From the NCBI GenBank assembly GCA_947169455.1, contig CAMVPV010000116.1, positions 1 through 5,472 of the forward strand: 5,472 nt of DNA, given 5' to 3'. The translations under genes were made by a program, and so were the position numbers. Origin of the DNA: an uncultured Clostridia bacterium (lineage in GTDB: Bacteria > Bacillota_A > Clostridia > Oscillospirales > Ruminococcaceae). Positions 1 through 5,472 of the stretch are shown here, piece after piece. Positions within the stretch are counted from its first letter, which is position 1, and each line of letters opens with the position of its first letter. The notes under the pieces are model-generated. The model saw nothing but the letters and a program-made list of their open reading frames with translations, ran no database searches and was not told the DNA's origin.

Positions 1-29
1 AGATCGTCAATCCGAATGTATGATTATAG

Positions 30-62
30 AAACGGGCAGTTTTACTGTCCGTTTTTATTTTG
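30..62 (+). terminator. Rho-independent terminator of an upstream plus-strand gene outside the window
   Basis: A 10-bp stem (30-39 with 45-54, one G·U pair) encloses a five-base loop TTTTA and runs directly into a T-rich tail (52-62, interrupted by one A). No gene in the window ends before it, so it most likely closes a plus-strand gene lying to the left. It also insulates the tRNA promoter at 113-141 from upstream transcription. Confidence 0.75.
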
Positions 63-69
63 CTGTAGA

Positions 70-78
70 TTATCCACA
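70..78 (+). promoter_or_regulatory. Single perfect DnaA-box match
   Basis: TTATCCACA is an exact match to the consensus DnaA box. It sits 34 bp upstream of the -35 element of the tRNA-Ser promoter. Only one copy is visible and there is no AT-rich unwinding element or dnaA/dnaN gene nearby, so it is not an origin. It could be a DnaA-responsive or titration site, or chance. Confidence 0.3.
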
Positions 79-112
79 AAATATGACCACGTTTTTTGTC
101 ACATATTATGTA

Positions 113-141
113 TTGACATTTCTGCTGCAATATGGTAAAAT
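113..141 (+). promoter_or_regulatory. Sigma-A promoter of tRNA-Ser
   Basis: Perfect -35 TTGACA (113-118), a 17-bp spacer, and -10 TAAAAT (136-141) preceded by TGG, which supplies an extended -10 TG. The start of transcription is expected near 148, about 20 nt before the mature tRNA 5' end at 169, leaving a short leader for RNase P to remove. A T-rich stretch (91-97) lies upstream of the -35. This is what a highly expressed stable-RNA gene would carry. Confidence 0.85.
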
Positions 142-168
142 GAATAAGTCGTCAGGCAGTTCTGATAT

Positions 169-261
169 GGAGAAGTCGCCTAGCCCGGTTTATGGCGCAC
201 GACTGGAACTCGTGTATGCGTTGATAGCGCATCGAGGGTTCGAATCCCTCCTTCTCCGCCA
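169..261 (+). tRNA. tRNA-Ser (anticodon GGA, reads UCC/UCU)
   Basis: A complete class II tRNA of 93 nt. The acceptor stem is 169-175 paired with 251-257, followed by discriminator G258 and an encoded CCA (259-261). The D arm has GCC (178-180) pairing with GGC (194-196) and the GG of the D loop. The anticodon stem is 198-202 with 210-214. The seven-base loop 203-209 has U at 204 before anticodon GGA (205-207). A long variable arm (about 215-233, with TGCG pairing CGCA) is the mark of serine tRNAs. The T arm is GAGGG/CCCTC around TTCGAAT (239-245). The discriminator G and long variable arm are the identity features of tRNA-Ser. It is transcribed alone from the promoter at 113-141 and ends at the hairpin at 267-310. 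No integrase or duplicated 3' end is seen that would mark it as an integration site. Confidence 0.97.
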
Positions 262-266
262 GAATA

Positions 267-310
267 AAATGAAATGCGGTACCGTTTTTCGGTGCCGCAT
301 TTCATTTTTT
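267..310. terminator. Bidirectional terminator between tRNA-Ser and the convergent methyltransferase gene
   Basis: An 18-bp stem (267-284 with 290-307, a single G·U in the plus-strand reading) encloses a loop of five T. On the plus strand it is followed by T308-310 and a T-rich stretch, and it begins only 5 nt after the tRNA CCA end. On the minus strand the flanking A run (266-269) reads as a U tract, and the methyltransferase stop codon (309-311) touches the stem. One element therefore appears to end both convergent transcripts. Confidence 0.85.
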
Positions 311-1064
311 ATGTTTTCTTTACAGTTTTCAGCACATAGGTGTCATTGAATACCAGCCTGCCGCCGTGAGCATTTATCGCATCCCTTACCCCCTCAAAGA
401 AGGGCGTTCTGTAAGGCTCTTCGAGAACGATATGGTCACTGTGTGTCCCGATATATTCGATATATTCATCCGCGGTAAATTCACGGGTGCCCTTGAAGTA
501 CTCCGTCTCCGGCTCCGTGAAGCCGTAGTTAACAGCGTTGTCATAACCGAACGTCCCCTTGTCATAGGGATTCGGTGTTTTGAAACAGCTGTCATAGACC
601 TTCTGGATATCATCATACATCTCCGGCTGCGGGGTCTTGTAATCACCCCTGAGGAAGAGCATCGCAAGCATACCGCCGCTCTTCAGCAGCTCATACGTCC
701 TTGTGAATGCGTCCTTCTCGGGTATCCACTGTATCGCAGCCGCGGAATAAATAACGTCAAAGCGCTCCCCGCCGAAATCATGTGTGACGAGATCATCGTT
801 CACGATCCTGAAATTCTCATGCCCCGCATACTTCTTCCGCATGAATCCCGCAAGATTGGGACCGAGCTCGATCGCAAGGTAATCACAGCCCGTTTCAAGA
901 ACAGGGTCAGTCGCCTGACCGGTGCCCGGTCCTATCTCGAGCACCTTAGTGCCACTGCCGATGCCTGCCTTTTCAATAAAACGCCGGAAAAGCTCACTGC
1001 TGTAACGCGGACGCCATCTGTCGAACATATCCGGAATGCTGTCAAACGAAAGCCTTATTTCCAT
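309..1064 (-). CDS. Class I SAM-dependent methyltransferase, small-molecule type, substrate unknown
   Basis: A predicted cytoplasmic enzyme of 251 residues transferring a methyl group from S-adenosylmethionine. Seen: motif I VLEIGPGTGQ at residues 41-50 (glycine-rich SAM loop), acidic Glu66 in AIELGPN at the end of strand 2 (ribose binding), NDD at 89-91, FDVIYSAAAIQWI at 102-114 (motif IV region), and LLKSGGMLAM at 127-136. The N-terminal stretch around FDRWRPRYSSELF precedes the Rossmann core, and a C-terminal part of about 110 residues probably forms the substrate cap. This arrangement is common in firmicute methyltransferases of unassigned substrate; nothing points to DNA, rRNA or CheR-type protein methylation. 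Start: I chose the ATG at 1064 because the family-like sequence begins there. An in-frame ATG at 1133 overlaps the receptor stop codon (TAATG) and would add 23 unconserved-looking residues encoded through a hairpin. Neither start has an ideal ribosome site: AGGAG lies only 2 nt from the 1064 start, with a second G-run 10 nt away, and AGGA lies 4 nt from the 1133 start. No promoter is evident, so expression probably comes by read-through from the receptor gene. Family assignment is firm; start and substrate are not. Confidence 0.9.
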   Translation of the reverse strand: MEIRLSFDSIPDMFDRWRPRYSSELFRRFIEKAGIGSGTKVLEIGPGTGQATDPVLETGCDYLAIELGPNLAGFMRKKYAGHENFRIVNDDLVTHDFGGERFDVIYSAAAIQWIPEKDAFTRTYELLKSGGMLAMLFLRGDYKTPQPEMYDDIQKVYDSCFKTPNPYDKGTFGYDNAVNYGFTEPETEYFKGTREFTADEYIEYIGTHSDHIVLEEPYRTPFFEGVRDAINAHGGRLVFNDTYVLKTVKKT

Positions 1065-1090
1065 AACTCCTGTTCCCCCGTATCGGTAAG

Positions 1091-1128
1091 TAAAACGCCT
1101 GCGCATCCATCCGAAGAATGTGCAGGCG
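1091..1128 (-). terminator. Terminator-like hairpin after the chemoreceptor gene
   Basis: Read on the minus strand, a perfect 7-bp stem CGCCTGC/GCAGGCG (outer parts of 1118-1128 and 1096-1106), extended by CAT/ATG after one A·C mismatch, encloses an 11-nt loop and is followed by TTTTACTT. It begins 4 nt after the receptor stop codon. The U run is short, so termination may be partial. That would let some transcripts reach the methyltransferase, which shows no promoter of its own. Confidence 0.5.
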
Positions 1129-1132
1129 ATCA

Positions 1133-2950
1133 TTATATCCTGAATTTCATGAGCTGATGCTCGAGCACCTGCGCCTGACTTGCGATCTCCTCCGAACTTG
1201 CTGCGGATTGCTCCGCTGTTGCCGCATTGCTCTGCACCGCGCCGGTGATGTTGGAAAGTCCGTCCGTAACAGTGCTGATGTCCTTCGCCTGACGGTTCGA
1301 GGAATCGGCAACCATGCCGACCAGATCGCTGAATTCACGCACCGACCTGCGCACGGCATCGAGCGAGGAGTTCACCGACTCGTTGAGGTTTACGCCGAGC
1401 TCTGCCGCCGCAACGCTGCGGTCGATCACCTTGACAGCTTCCTGTGCCGCATCTGCGGATTTGCCCGCGAGGTTGCGGACTTCATCGGCAACTACCGCAA
1501 ATCCCTTGCCGGCACTTCCTGCGCGGGCTGCCTCAACAGCCGCATTCAGCGCGAGGATATTGGTCTGGAAAGCGATATCGTCGATGAGATTTGCAATGGA
1601 CTGTATCTCCTGCGATGCCTTGCGGATATCCTCTATCGCGCTGCTGAGATCCTGCATATTCCGGTTGCCCGTTTCGACATTGGCAACGGCAGTTTCCGAA
1701 AGACTTCTCATGCGGTTGGTCATTTCGGCGTTCGCATTTACATCGTCATTGATGTTCTTTACCAGCACATCGAGCTCACGAAGGGTAGCGGCTTCGTTGT
1801 TGGAGTTTTCCGCGAGGCTCTGCGCTCCGCCTGCCAGCGAGCTGACGCCGCTGTTGACCTGTTCTCCCGCTTCTCTTATCGTTCCGACCGTTTCTCTCAG
1901 CGACGAGGAAATGTTGTCGAGCGACACGCGGATATTGTTGAAATCGCCGCGGTATTCGCAGGTGCTCTCCGAGGTGAGGTTCCCGTTTGACATTTCCGAG
2001 AGCCTGTGGTCGATATCCTTAATGTATGTACCGAGATTTGCAATGGTCGTTTCCATTGCCTGCGAGAGGAGCTCGGTCTCGTCGCCGCGGTCGTTGCGGC
2101 GGAACGATGTGTCTATCTCGCCTCTGGAAAACCTGTCAAGGCAATCCACTGTCGGGAGTATCGAGCCCGCGATCTTCTTTGCCACACCTACCGATACTAT
2201 TACGCCGACCGTCGTGAGCACCGCTGCCCAGAGCAGCATGAGGATTATTACGACAGTACCGCTTTTATACACATTTTCTGATTTAGTGCAGTAGAATACG
2301 CTGAATTCGGGGTTGTCGGGAAGTACTGCGGCATATATTATGAATTTGGAGAAAGGACCGCCTGTGCTTGCCGATTTTCCGGCTGCAGCGGCATCGAAGC
2401 ACTTCTTGTAGAGCTGGTCGCCCGATATGCTGCCGCCGCACTGTGTCTTATCGGTCGAAAGTATGATATTTCCGTTCCTGTTGTTTATCATGTAGCCGTA
2501 GCAGTTGTTGTCCGCCATGATGTTCACGGCGTAATCGAAGTAATCGCTCTCCAGCTCACCTGCGATGATATCCTTTCCGCGGTTGAGCGCCACGACATAC
2601 ACCTCCTCCGAGGAGATGTAAGTTACAAGCACACCGTTCTCGGGCAGCTCGCGGCATTCCTGCTCAAATGCGGAATAATCATACCGCTGGGGCTGTCCTA
2701 TCTCGAATACATTGTCGAATATATCATTGTGCTCGCCCGCAGACGCATCACGCAGACCGTCCGGAAGATACTCCATTTCCTCCTGGAGCGAGCTGACTAC
2801 GCTCCCGGCGACAGTTCTTCCGAAAGCATCGGACGACACTGACTGTATATAGGTCATGGCTGCCGCTGCGAAGATCGCCACAGCGAAGGAGCCTATCCCC
2901 GCGCAGAGTATCCCGAGGCGCAGAAGTCTGTTTTTGATTGATGTTTTCAT
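1133..2950 (-). CDS. Methyl-accepting chemotaxis protein (transmembrane chemoreceptor)
   Basis: A 605-residue inner-membrane receptor that signals through CheW/CheA. Domains in order: short cytoplasmic N-terminus with basic residues; first membrane helix about 13-34; extracellular sensor about 35-229; second membrane helix about 232-256; HAMP about 257-310; a second HAMP-like segment about 311-355 (SEMSNGNL and YRGDFNNI pattern); then a long coiled-coil signalling hairpin to the end. The hairpin tip is unmistakable at 456-498, with [20 protein letters not shown] and [18 protein letters not shown]. The sensor has a [15 protein letters not shown] stretch (151-165) resembling Cache/PAS-like sensors; this is inferred from pattern only, and the ligand is unknown. 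Methylation-helix features include [11 protein letters not shown] at 580-590. The C-terminus (MKFRI) lacks a CheR-tethering pentapeptide such as NWETF. Start ATG at 2950 has GGAAGGGCGG ending 7 nt upstream. No other chemotaxis gene is in the window, so it is an orphan receptor here. The hairpin at 1091-1128 follows the stop codon. Confidence 0.96.
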   Translation of the reverse strand: MKTSIKNRLLRLGILCAGIGSFAVAIFAAAAMTYIQSVSSDAFGRTVAGSVVSSLQEEMEYLPDGLRDASAGEHNDIFDNVFEIGQPQRYDYSAFEQECRELPENGVLVTYISSEEVYVVALNRGKDIIAGELESDYFDYAVNIMADNNCYGYMINNRNGNIILSTDKTQCGGSISGDQLYKKCFDAAAAGKSASTGGPFSKFIIYAAVLPDNPEFSVFYCTKSENVYKSGTVVIILMLLWAAVLTTVGVIVSVGVAKKIAGSILPTVDCLDRFSRGEIDTSFRRNDRGDETELLSQAMETTIANLGTYIKDIDHRLSEMSNGNLTSESTCEYRGDFNNIRVSLDNISSSLRETVGTIREAGEQVNSGVSSLAGGAQSLAENSNNEAATLRELDVLVKNINDDVNANAEMTNRMRSLSETAVANVETGNRNMQDLSSAIEDIRKASQEIQSIANLIDDIAFQTNILALNAAVEAARAGSAGKGFAVVADEVRNLAGKSADAAQEAVKVIDRSVAAAELGVNLNESVNSSLDAVRRSVREFSDLVGMVADSSNRQAKDISTVTDGLSNITGAVQSNAATAEQSAASSEEIASQAQVLEHQLMKFRI

Positions 2951-2968
2951 AATATGACCGCCCTTCCG

Positions 2969-2998
2969 TGATCCAGAATTATACTACGCGCTGGATCA
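2969..2998 (-). promoter_or_regulatory. Dyad enclosing a perfect -10 box upstream of the chemoreceptor
   Basis: An 8-bp perfect inverted repeat, TGATCCAG (2969-2976) and CTGGATCA (2991-2998), flanks a 14-nt centre. On the minus strand the centre contains TATAAT (2978-2983). Transcription would start near 2971, about 20 nt before the receptor ATG, which leaves just the ribosome site. At the normal 17-bp distance the -35 (TCGGTA) is poor; a better TTGACT (3008-3013) is 24 bp away, too far. A weak -35 with a dyad around the -10 fits a regulated promoter with an operator, but the call is tentative. Confidence 0.4.
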
Positions 2999-3001
2999 AT
3001 T

Positions 3002-3021
3002 ACCGATAGTCAATCATCGGT
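3002..3021 (-). other. Small hairpin directly after the CotH-family gene
   Basis: ACCGAT (3002-3007) and ATCGGT (3016-3021) are a perfect 6-bp inverted repeat around an 8-nt loop, abutting the stop codon at 3022-3024. On the minus strand it is followed by AATTGATCC and not by a U tract, so it is at best a weak terminator. It could protect the 3' end of the Nudix-CotH message. Confidence 0.35.
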
Positions 3022-4647
3022 TTATTTGTGCCACTGTTCATTGATGAAATCTATGCGCGTGCTGAACCATTCATAGAAATAATTCACAGCATCGTCGTGA
3101 TTTTTGCATTCCTTTGCCCGTTCCGAAAGCTCGTTCGCGATGATCTCGTTGTTGATGATATTGTTCCAGCGCGCATAGTTGCGCTCAAAAGCGTCATGAT
3201 GCAGCGTGCGGTCGGCTTCAATGTTCCCGAGCGCACGGCTGAAAATGCCGCTGTCATAGGCAGCCGTCCATTTTTCACGTATGATATCCTGATACCAGTC
3301 CTCATACATGAGCACGGTCAGCCACGGATTTATCGTTTCGTAGTTGCCGTTCACGTCGGGAACTATATTCCCTGCGTAGAACCCTGTTCCGTCGGGGCAG
3401 CGGCTCTTTACGCCCATTGCGGAGTCGAAATCCCACGGAGCCTGGAAGGTGAGCTTTTTATTGCCCTCCGCGCCGAAATCTGCGGTCATGTAGAAGCTCG
3501 AACAATATATATCCGCATCGCACGCGAGCTCATTTATGATGTATGTATCGGCGAGCGAATCCACATCGACGACAGCCCGCACGGCTTCCTCGGGTGTGAT
3601 GTCCGGCGCCTCGACGATACCGGTATAGTCGTCATTGAAGCGGTACGCCTTTTTATTGTAAGCAGCCTCGTACATTATATCATACGTGCCGTTCACGAAG
3701 GCTTCTATGTGATCGTGCTGTTCCCACGAATTGATATCGCTCTTTATCGTGAAGCCCACATCGCTTTTCCAGTAATCGGCGCCGGGGAGAAATTTCATCG
3801 TCCTTCCGCTGCCGTCATTGCCGTCAAATGGCGTGAGCGCATCATTGCCGTGATATTCGCACCAGAACTGCTGAAGCGCGTCCTCAGCGTAGAAGTAGGT
3901 ATCCATTTCGAGCAGATACCCGATATCCGTACCGGTATATCCCTGTTCCGCATCGGTGATGTCTATGCGGTCTTTCTTGACCTGCTGCTGTTCGGTGAGC
4001 AGGTACACGCCGCGGTAGTCGCCGTTTATCTCGACCTCCGCGAGTATGCAGTCGGGGGCGTACAGCCCGTCCGCGCCGAGGATATCCCGTGATATATCAT
4101 AAATGGTCTTGTTGCGCTGCATCGAGCCGTCCTTGTATTCGGCGAGCAGCACCCAGTCCTTGAATTTGTTACCGCCGTTCAGCCCGAGCATTTCCTGTTT
4201 TTCGCTGAATTTGATGCGCAGCGGTTTTTTATCGTAGGTGGTCGTCCAGTTGCCGCGCACCTTGACTTTCGCGTCTGCACCGCCGAGCAGCGAGCTGCCG
4301 TCCGCGCCGGTGACGCTCACGGTGCAGTCCTCATACCAGGGCTCCGGCGGAAATACATATCCCGGCGTCCATGAAGCTATCGCCTCTGAAACGTGCCCCG
4401 CGACGGGCATATTTACGAAATCAAGGGCATCGTCGGTCTGTTTCTTTGTAGTTATCGAGATGAGCGGCATGGTGCTTTCCTGCCTTGCGGGAGCGGCATC
4501 CGTTCCTGCGGAGGGAGCGTCAGTCTGTGTTTCGGCAGCTGTATCTGCCGGAAGGGCATCCGGGGTGGGACTCGCAGAGCTTTCCGCGCAGCTGCACAGC
4601 AGGGCTGTCAAAGCTGCCGCAGCGATGATCTTTGCAAAACGATCCAT
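3022..4647 (-). CDS. CotH kinase family lipoprotein
   Basis: A 541-residue exported protein with a CotH-type atypical kinase domain. The N-terminus has a basic MDRFAK start, a hydrophobic stretch (7-18) and a lipobox-like LCSC with lipidation at Cys20. Residues 21-60 form an Ala/Thr/Ser/Pro/Asp-rich linker, as in surface lipoproteins. The CotH domain spans about 61-540. Its family landmarks are KVRGNWTTTYDKKPLRIKF (128-147), DWVLLAEYKDGSMQRNKTIYDIS (164-186), GVYLLTEQQQVKKDRIDI (213-230), INELACDADIYCSSFYM (370-387) and FQAPWDFDSAMG (401-412). The PWDFD acidic pair is the expected metal-binding site. In Bacillus subtilis CotH phosphorylates spore coat proteins. Here a membrane anchor outside the cell suggests a surface protein, not a coat component, and the substrate is unknown. 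ATG at 4647 has GGAG 9 nt upstream (4657-4660). The gene begins 16 nt after the Nudix stop codon, so the two are probably cotranscribed from the promoter at 5181-5209. Confidence 0.93.
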   Translation of the reverse strand: MDRFAKIIAAAALTALLCSCAESSASPTPDALPADTAAETQTDAPSAGTDAAPARQESTMPLISITTKKQTDDALDFVNMPVAGHVSEAIASWTPGYVFPPEPWYEDCTVSVTGADGSSLLGGADAKVKVRGNWTTTYDKKPLRIKFSEKQEMLGLNGGNKFKDWVLLAEYKDGSMQRNKTIYDISRDILGADGLYAPDCILAEVEINGDYRGVYLLTEQQQVKKDRIDITDAEQGYTGTDIGYLLEMDTYFYAEDALQQFWCEYHGNDALTPFDGNDGSGRTMKFLPGADYWKSDVGFTIKSDINSWEQHDHIEAFVNGTYDIMYEAAYNKKAYRFNDDYTGIVEAPDITPEEAVRAVVDVDSLADTYIINELACDADIYCSSFYMTADFGAEGNKKLTFQAPWDFDSAMGVKSRCPDGTGFYAGNIVPDVNGNYETINPWLTVLMYEDWYQDIIREKWTAAYDSGIFSRALGNIEADRTLHHDAFERNYARWNNIINNEIIANELSERAKECKNHDDAVNYFYEWFSTRIDFINEQWHK

Positions 4648-4663
4648 AAAAATGTACTCCGTA

Positions 4664-5146
4664 TCAAAGTTTCATATATTCGGTGAGGGCGGTATATTCC
4701 CTCAGATACAGCCCGCGCTTTTCCTCGCAGGTATCGGTATAGTCGCGGTGATGCGAGAATATCCCGACTGCCTTTTCGAGCGGCATCCATTCGGGGGCGA
4801 GCCCGGCGCGCATTTCGGCTTCGGTGAGGTGAGCAGTGCTTTCGCCGGTGACCTCACATTCAAAGAAATAGCTTATATAGCGGAAATCCTCGTAGAATTC
4901 GTTCAGCGTGAGGAAAAGGCGGAGCGGTCTTACGATGAGCCCGGTCTCCTCTTCAGCTTCGCGTATGCAGCATTCCTCGGGGGATTCGCCGTTTTCTGCG
5001 CCGCCGCCGGGCAGCATATAGGTATCCTCGTTTTTCGCGCAGGAAAGCAGGATATCATCGCCGCGGATGATGACGGCACGGCTCGCTGCGCGTGTATTGG
5101 TATATGTATCGAAGCGGTTCTCGCCGTAAATGTTTATCTCCTGCAA
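4664..5146 (-). CDS. Nudix hydrolase, substrate unknown
   Basis: A 160-residue cytoplasmic enzyme expected to hydrolyse a nucleoside diphosphate linked to another group, using divalent metal. The Nudix box is complete at residues 48-70: Gly48, Glu54, Arg62-Glu63, Glu66-Glu67, Gly69 and Leu70, with hydrophobic residues at the right places. The preceding MLPGGG (44-49) is typical. Length fits a single-domain Nudix enzyme. Nothing beyond the box tells the substrate, and ADP-ribose, oxidised nucleotide or cap-type roles cannot be separated by eye. Start: TTG at 5146 is chosen because AAAGGGG (5154-5160) lies at an ideal 7 nt and a strong promoter lies at 5181-5209. The reading frame stays open up to an ATG at 5302, but that extension would place the promoter inside the gene and adds low-similarity residues. 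It is the first gene of a probable two-gene unit with the CotH-family lipoprotein; the stop codon TGA (4664-4666) overlaps no other gene. Confidence 0.92.
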   Translation of the reverse strand: MQEINIYGENRFDTYTNTRAASRAVIIRGDDILLSCAKNEDTYMLPGGGAENGESPEECCIREAEEETGLIVRPLRLFLTLNEFYEDFRYISYFFECEVTGESTAHLTEAEMRAGLAPEWMPLEKAVGIFSHHRDYTDTCEEKRGLYLREYTALTEYMKL

Positions 5147-5153
5147 AACAGCA

Positions 5154-5160
5154 CCCCTTT
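5154..5160 (-). promoter_or_regulatory. Ribosome binding site that fixes the TTG start of the Nudix gene
   Basis: AAAGGGG read on the minus strand, 7 nt before TTG at 5146-5144. There is no ATG or GTG start in frame at an equal distance, so this site is the main reason for calling the rare TTG start. Confidence 0.75.
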
Positions 5161-5180
5161 TCACAGCTGTACTTACTGTT

Positions 5181-5209
5181 ATTATATCACATTTTAATAT
5201 GCATTTCAA
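5181..5209 (-). promoter_or_regulatory. Sigma-A promoter of the Nudix-CotH unit
   Basis: On the minus strand: -35 TTGAAA (5204-5209), 17-bp spacer, perfect -10 TATAAT (5181-5186) preceded by TGA, an extended -10. Transcription should start near 5174, giving a leader of about 28 nt up to the TTG start. An A-tract (5213-5218 on this strand) just upstream of the -35 could act as an UP element. This is the best promoter on the minus strand of the window. Confidence 0.85.
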
Positions 5210-5368
5210 CCCTTTTTTGCAAAAAAAGCGGGCGGCGGGCGATCGGGGGCGTAAGACCCGGGCATGGTGCTGAATGGTGCAGCTGTTTTCCTTTCGGATC
5301 ATTATTCTGTTAGTATTTGATTATAATCGGATTAAAAAGCATCGCGGGGACGTTTTGTTCATACATAG

Positions 5369-5403
5369 TTAACATATAATTGATCATATAGTGATATAAT
5401 CAA
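5369..5403 (+). promoter_or_regulatory. Possible extended -10 promoter overlapped by a dyad
   Basis: TATAAT (5395-5400) is preceded by TGA (5392-5394), a good extended -10. The nearest -35-like element, TTAACA (5369-5374), is 20 bp away, longer than ideal. An inverted repeat with arms TTGATCATAT (5380-5389) and ATATAATCAA (5394-5403), one mismatch, covers the -10, so a repressor could act here. A second TGATCA lies at 5407-5412. The minus strand also offers TTGATC (5408-5413) 17 bp from TATATG, so the direction is not certain. Confidence 0.35.
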
Positions 5404-5447
5404 GAATGATCAATAAAATAAACACTACCCACAACTTAAGCGTAAAA

Positions 5448-5463
5448 CGCGGCGTAAGCCGCG
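5448..5463. other. Stable hairpin with GTAA tetraloop at the window edge
   Basis: CGCGGC (5448-5453) and GCCGCG (5458-5463) form a perfect 6-bp GC stem. On the plus strand the loop is GTAA, a GNRA tetraloop. An outer helix AACTT (5433-5437) with AAGTT (5468-5472) may enclose it and may continue past the edge. On the minus strand the same stem is followed by TTTTACG, so it could instead be a weak terminator for a gene to the right. Sequence does not decide between these readings. Confidence 0.45.
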
Positions 5464-5472
5464 AGTAAAGTT

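Larger units (their letters stand above)
5210..5472. other. Non-coding right edge with G-rich block, AT-rich dyads and hairpin
   Basis: No open frame here has a believable ribosome site or family match. From left to right it holds a 14-bp palindrome TTTTTTGCAAAAAA (5213-5226), a G-rich block (5228-5262), two copies of ATGGTGC 10 bp apart (5264-5270, 5274-5280), a 10-bp palindrome GATTATAATC (5319-5328), AT-rich promoter-like sequence (5369-5412) and a hairpin (5448-5463). It probably contains the divergent or upstream control region of a gene beyond the window. Confidence 0.6.

Noticed and set aside
169..261. tRNA-Ser as the attachment site of an integrated element
   Set aside because: No integrase, no repeat of the tRNA 3' end and no composition break are visible in the window.
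20..349. Plus-strand open frame across the tRNA gene
   Set aside because: It runs through two terminators, a promoter and the tRNA, so it is not a gene.
309..1064. Methyltransferase as CheR, because it follows a chemoreceptor
   Set aside because: It lacks the CheR N-terminal helical domain and family motifs; the sequence fits a general small-molecule methyltransferase.
1118..2294. Overlapping plus-strand open frames antisense to the chemoreceptor
   Set aside because: They mirror the receptor in other frames and show no domain; the minus-strand frame carries the full signalling-hairpin motif.
3028..4092. Long plus-strand open frame antisense to the CotH-family gene, 354 codons
   Set aside because: It lies wholly opposite a gene with clear family motifs, has no recognisable domain, and arises from the codon bias of the real gene.
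4238..5197. Plus-strand open frame of 319 codons across the CotH and Nudix genes
   Set aside because: It runs antisense to two recognised genes and through the Nudix promoter; no family match is seen.
5245..5262. Resemblance of the G-rich block to the 5' end of tmRNA
   Set aside because: Only the GGGGGCGTAA part matches; the following conserved bases, tag frame and tRNA-like 3' end are missing.

Overview
The window reads as an ordinary chromosomal segment of a low-GC-type Gram-positive anaerobe, most likely a clostridial bacterium (Bacillota; an Oscillospiraceae/Ruminococcus-like genome is my guess, not a proof). The grounds are sigma-A type promoters with AT-rich gaps, Shine-Dalgarno led genes including a TTG start, an encoded CCA end on the tRNA, a lipoprotein of the CotH family with a clostridial-style lipobox, and a two-transmembrane chemoreceptor with the firmicute style C-terminus.

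Layout from left to right. Positions 1-310 hold the terminator of an unseen plus-strand gene, a perfect DnaA-box match, a textbook promoter, a tRNA-Ser(GGA) gene and its strong terminator. That terminator is symmetrical and also closes the minus-strand gene arriving from the right. Everything else that codes is on the minus strand, in transcription order from the right: a Nudix hydrolase (TTG start, strong promoter), a CotH-kinase-family lipoprotein 16 nt behind it, a methyl-accepting chemotaxis protein after a 71-nt gap with two dyads, and a class I SAM-dependent methyltransferase beyond a terminator-like hairpin. The right 260 nt are non-coding and carry a G-rich block, AT-rich promoter-like dyads and a stable hairpin cut by the window edge.

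How the genes work together: Nudix and CotH are very probably one transcript. The chemoreceptor probably has its own start point and may also receive read-through. The methyltransferase has no convincing promoter of its own and probably depends on read-through from the receptor gene. No common pathway links the four products. The set looks like a loose unidirectional cluster of housekeeping and surface/sensing genes, with no mobile element, CRISPR array or defence system visible. The parts most worth a second look are the non-coding right edge and the 71-nt gap between the CotH and receptor genes.
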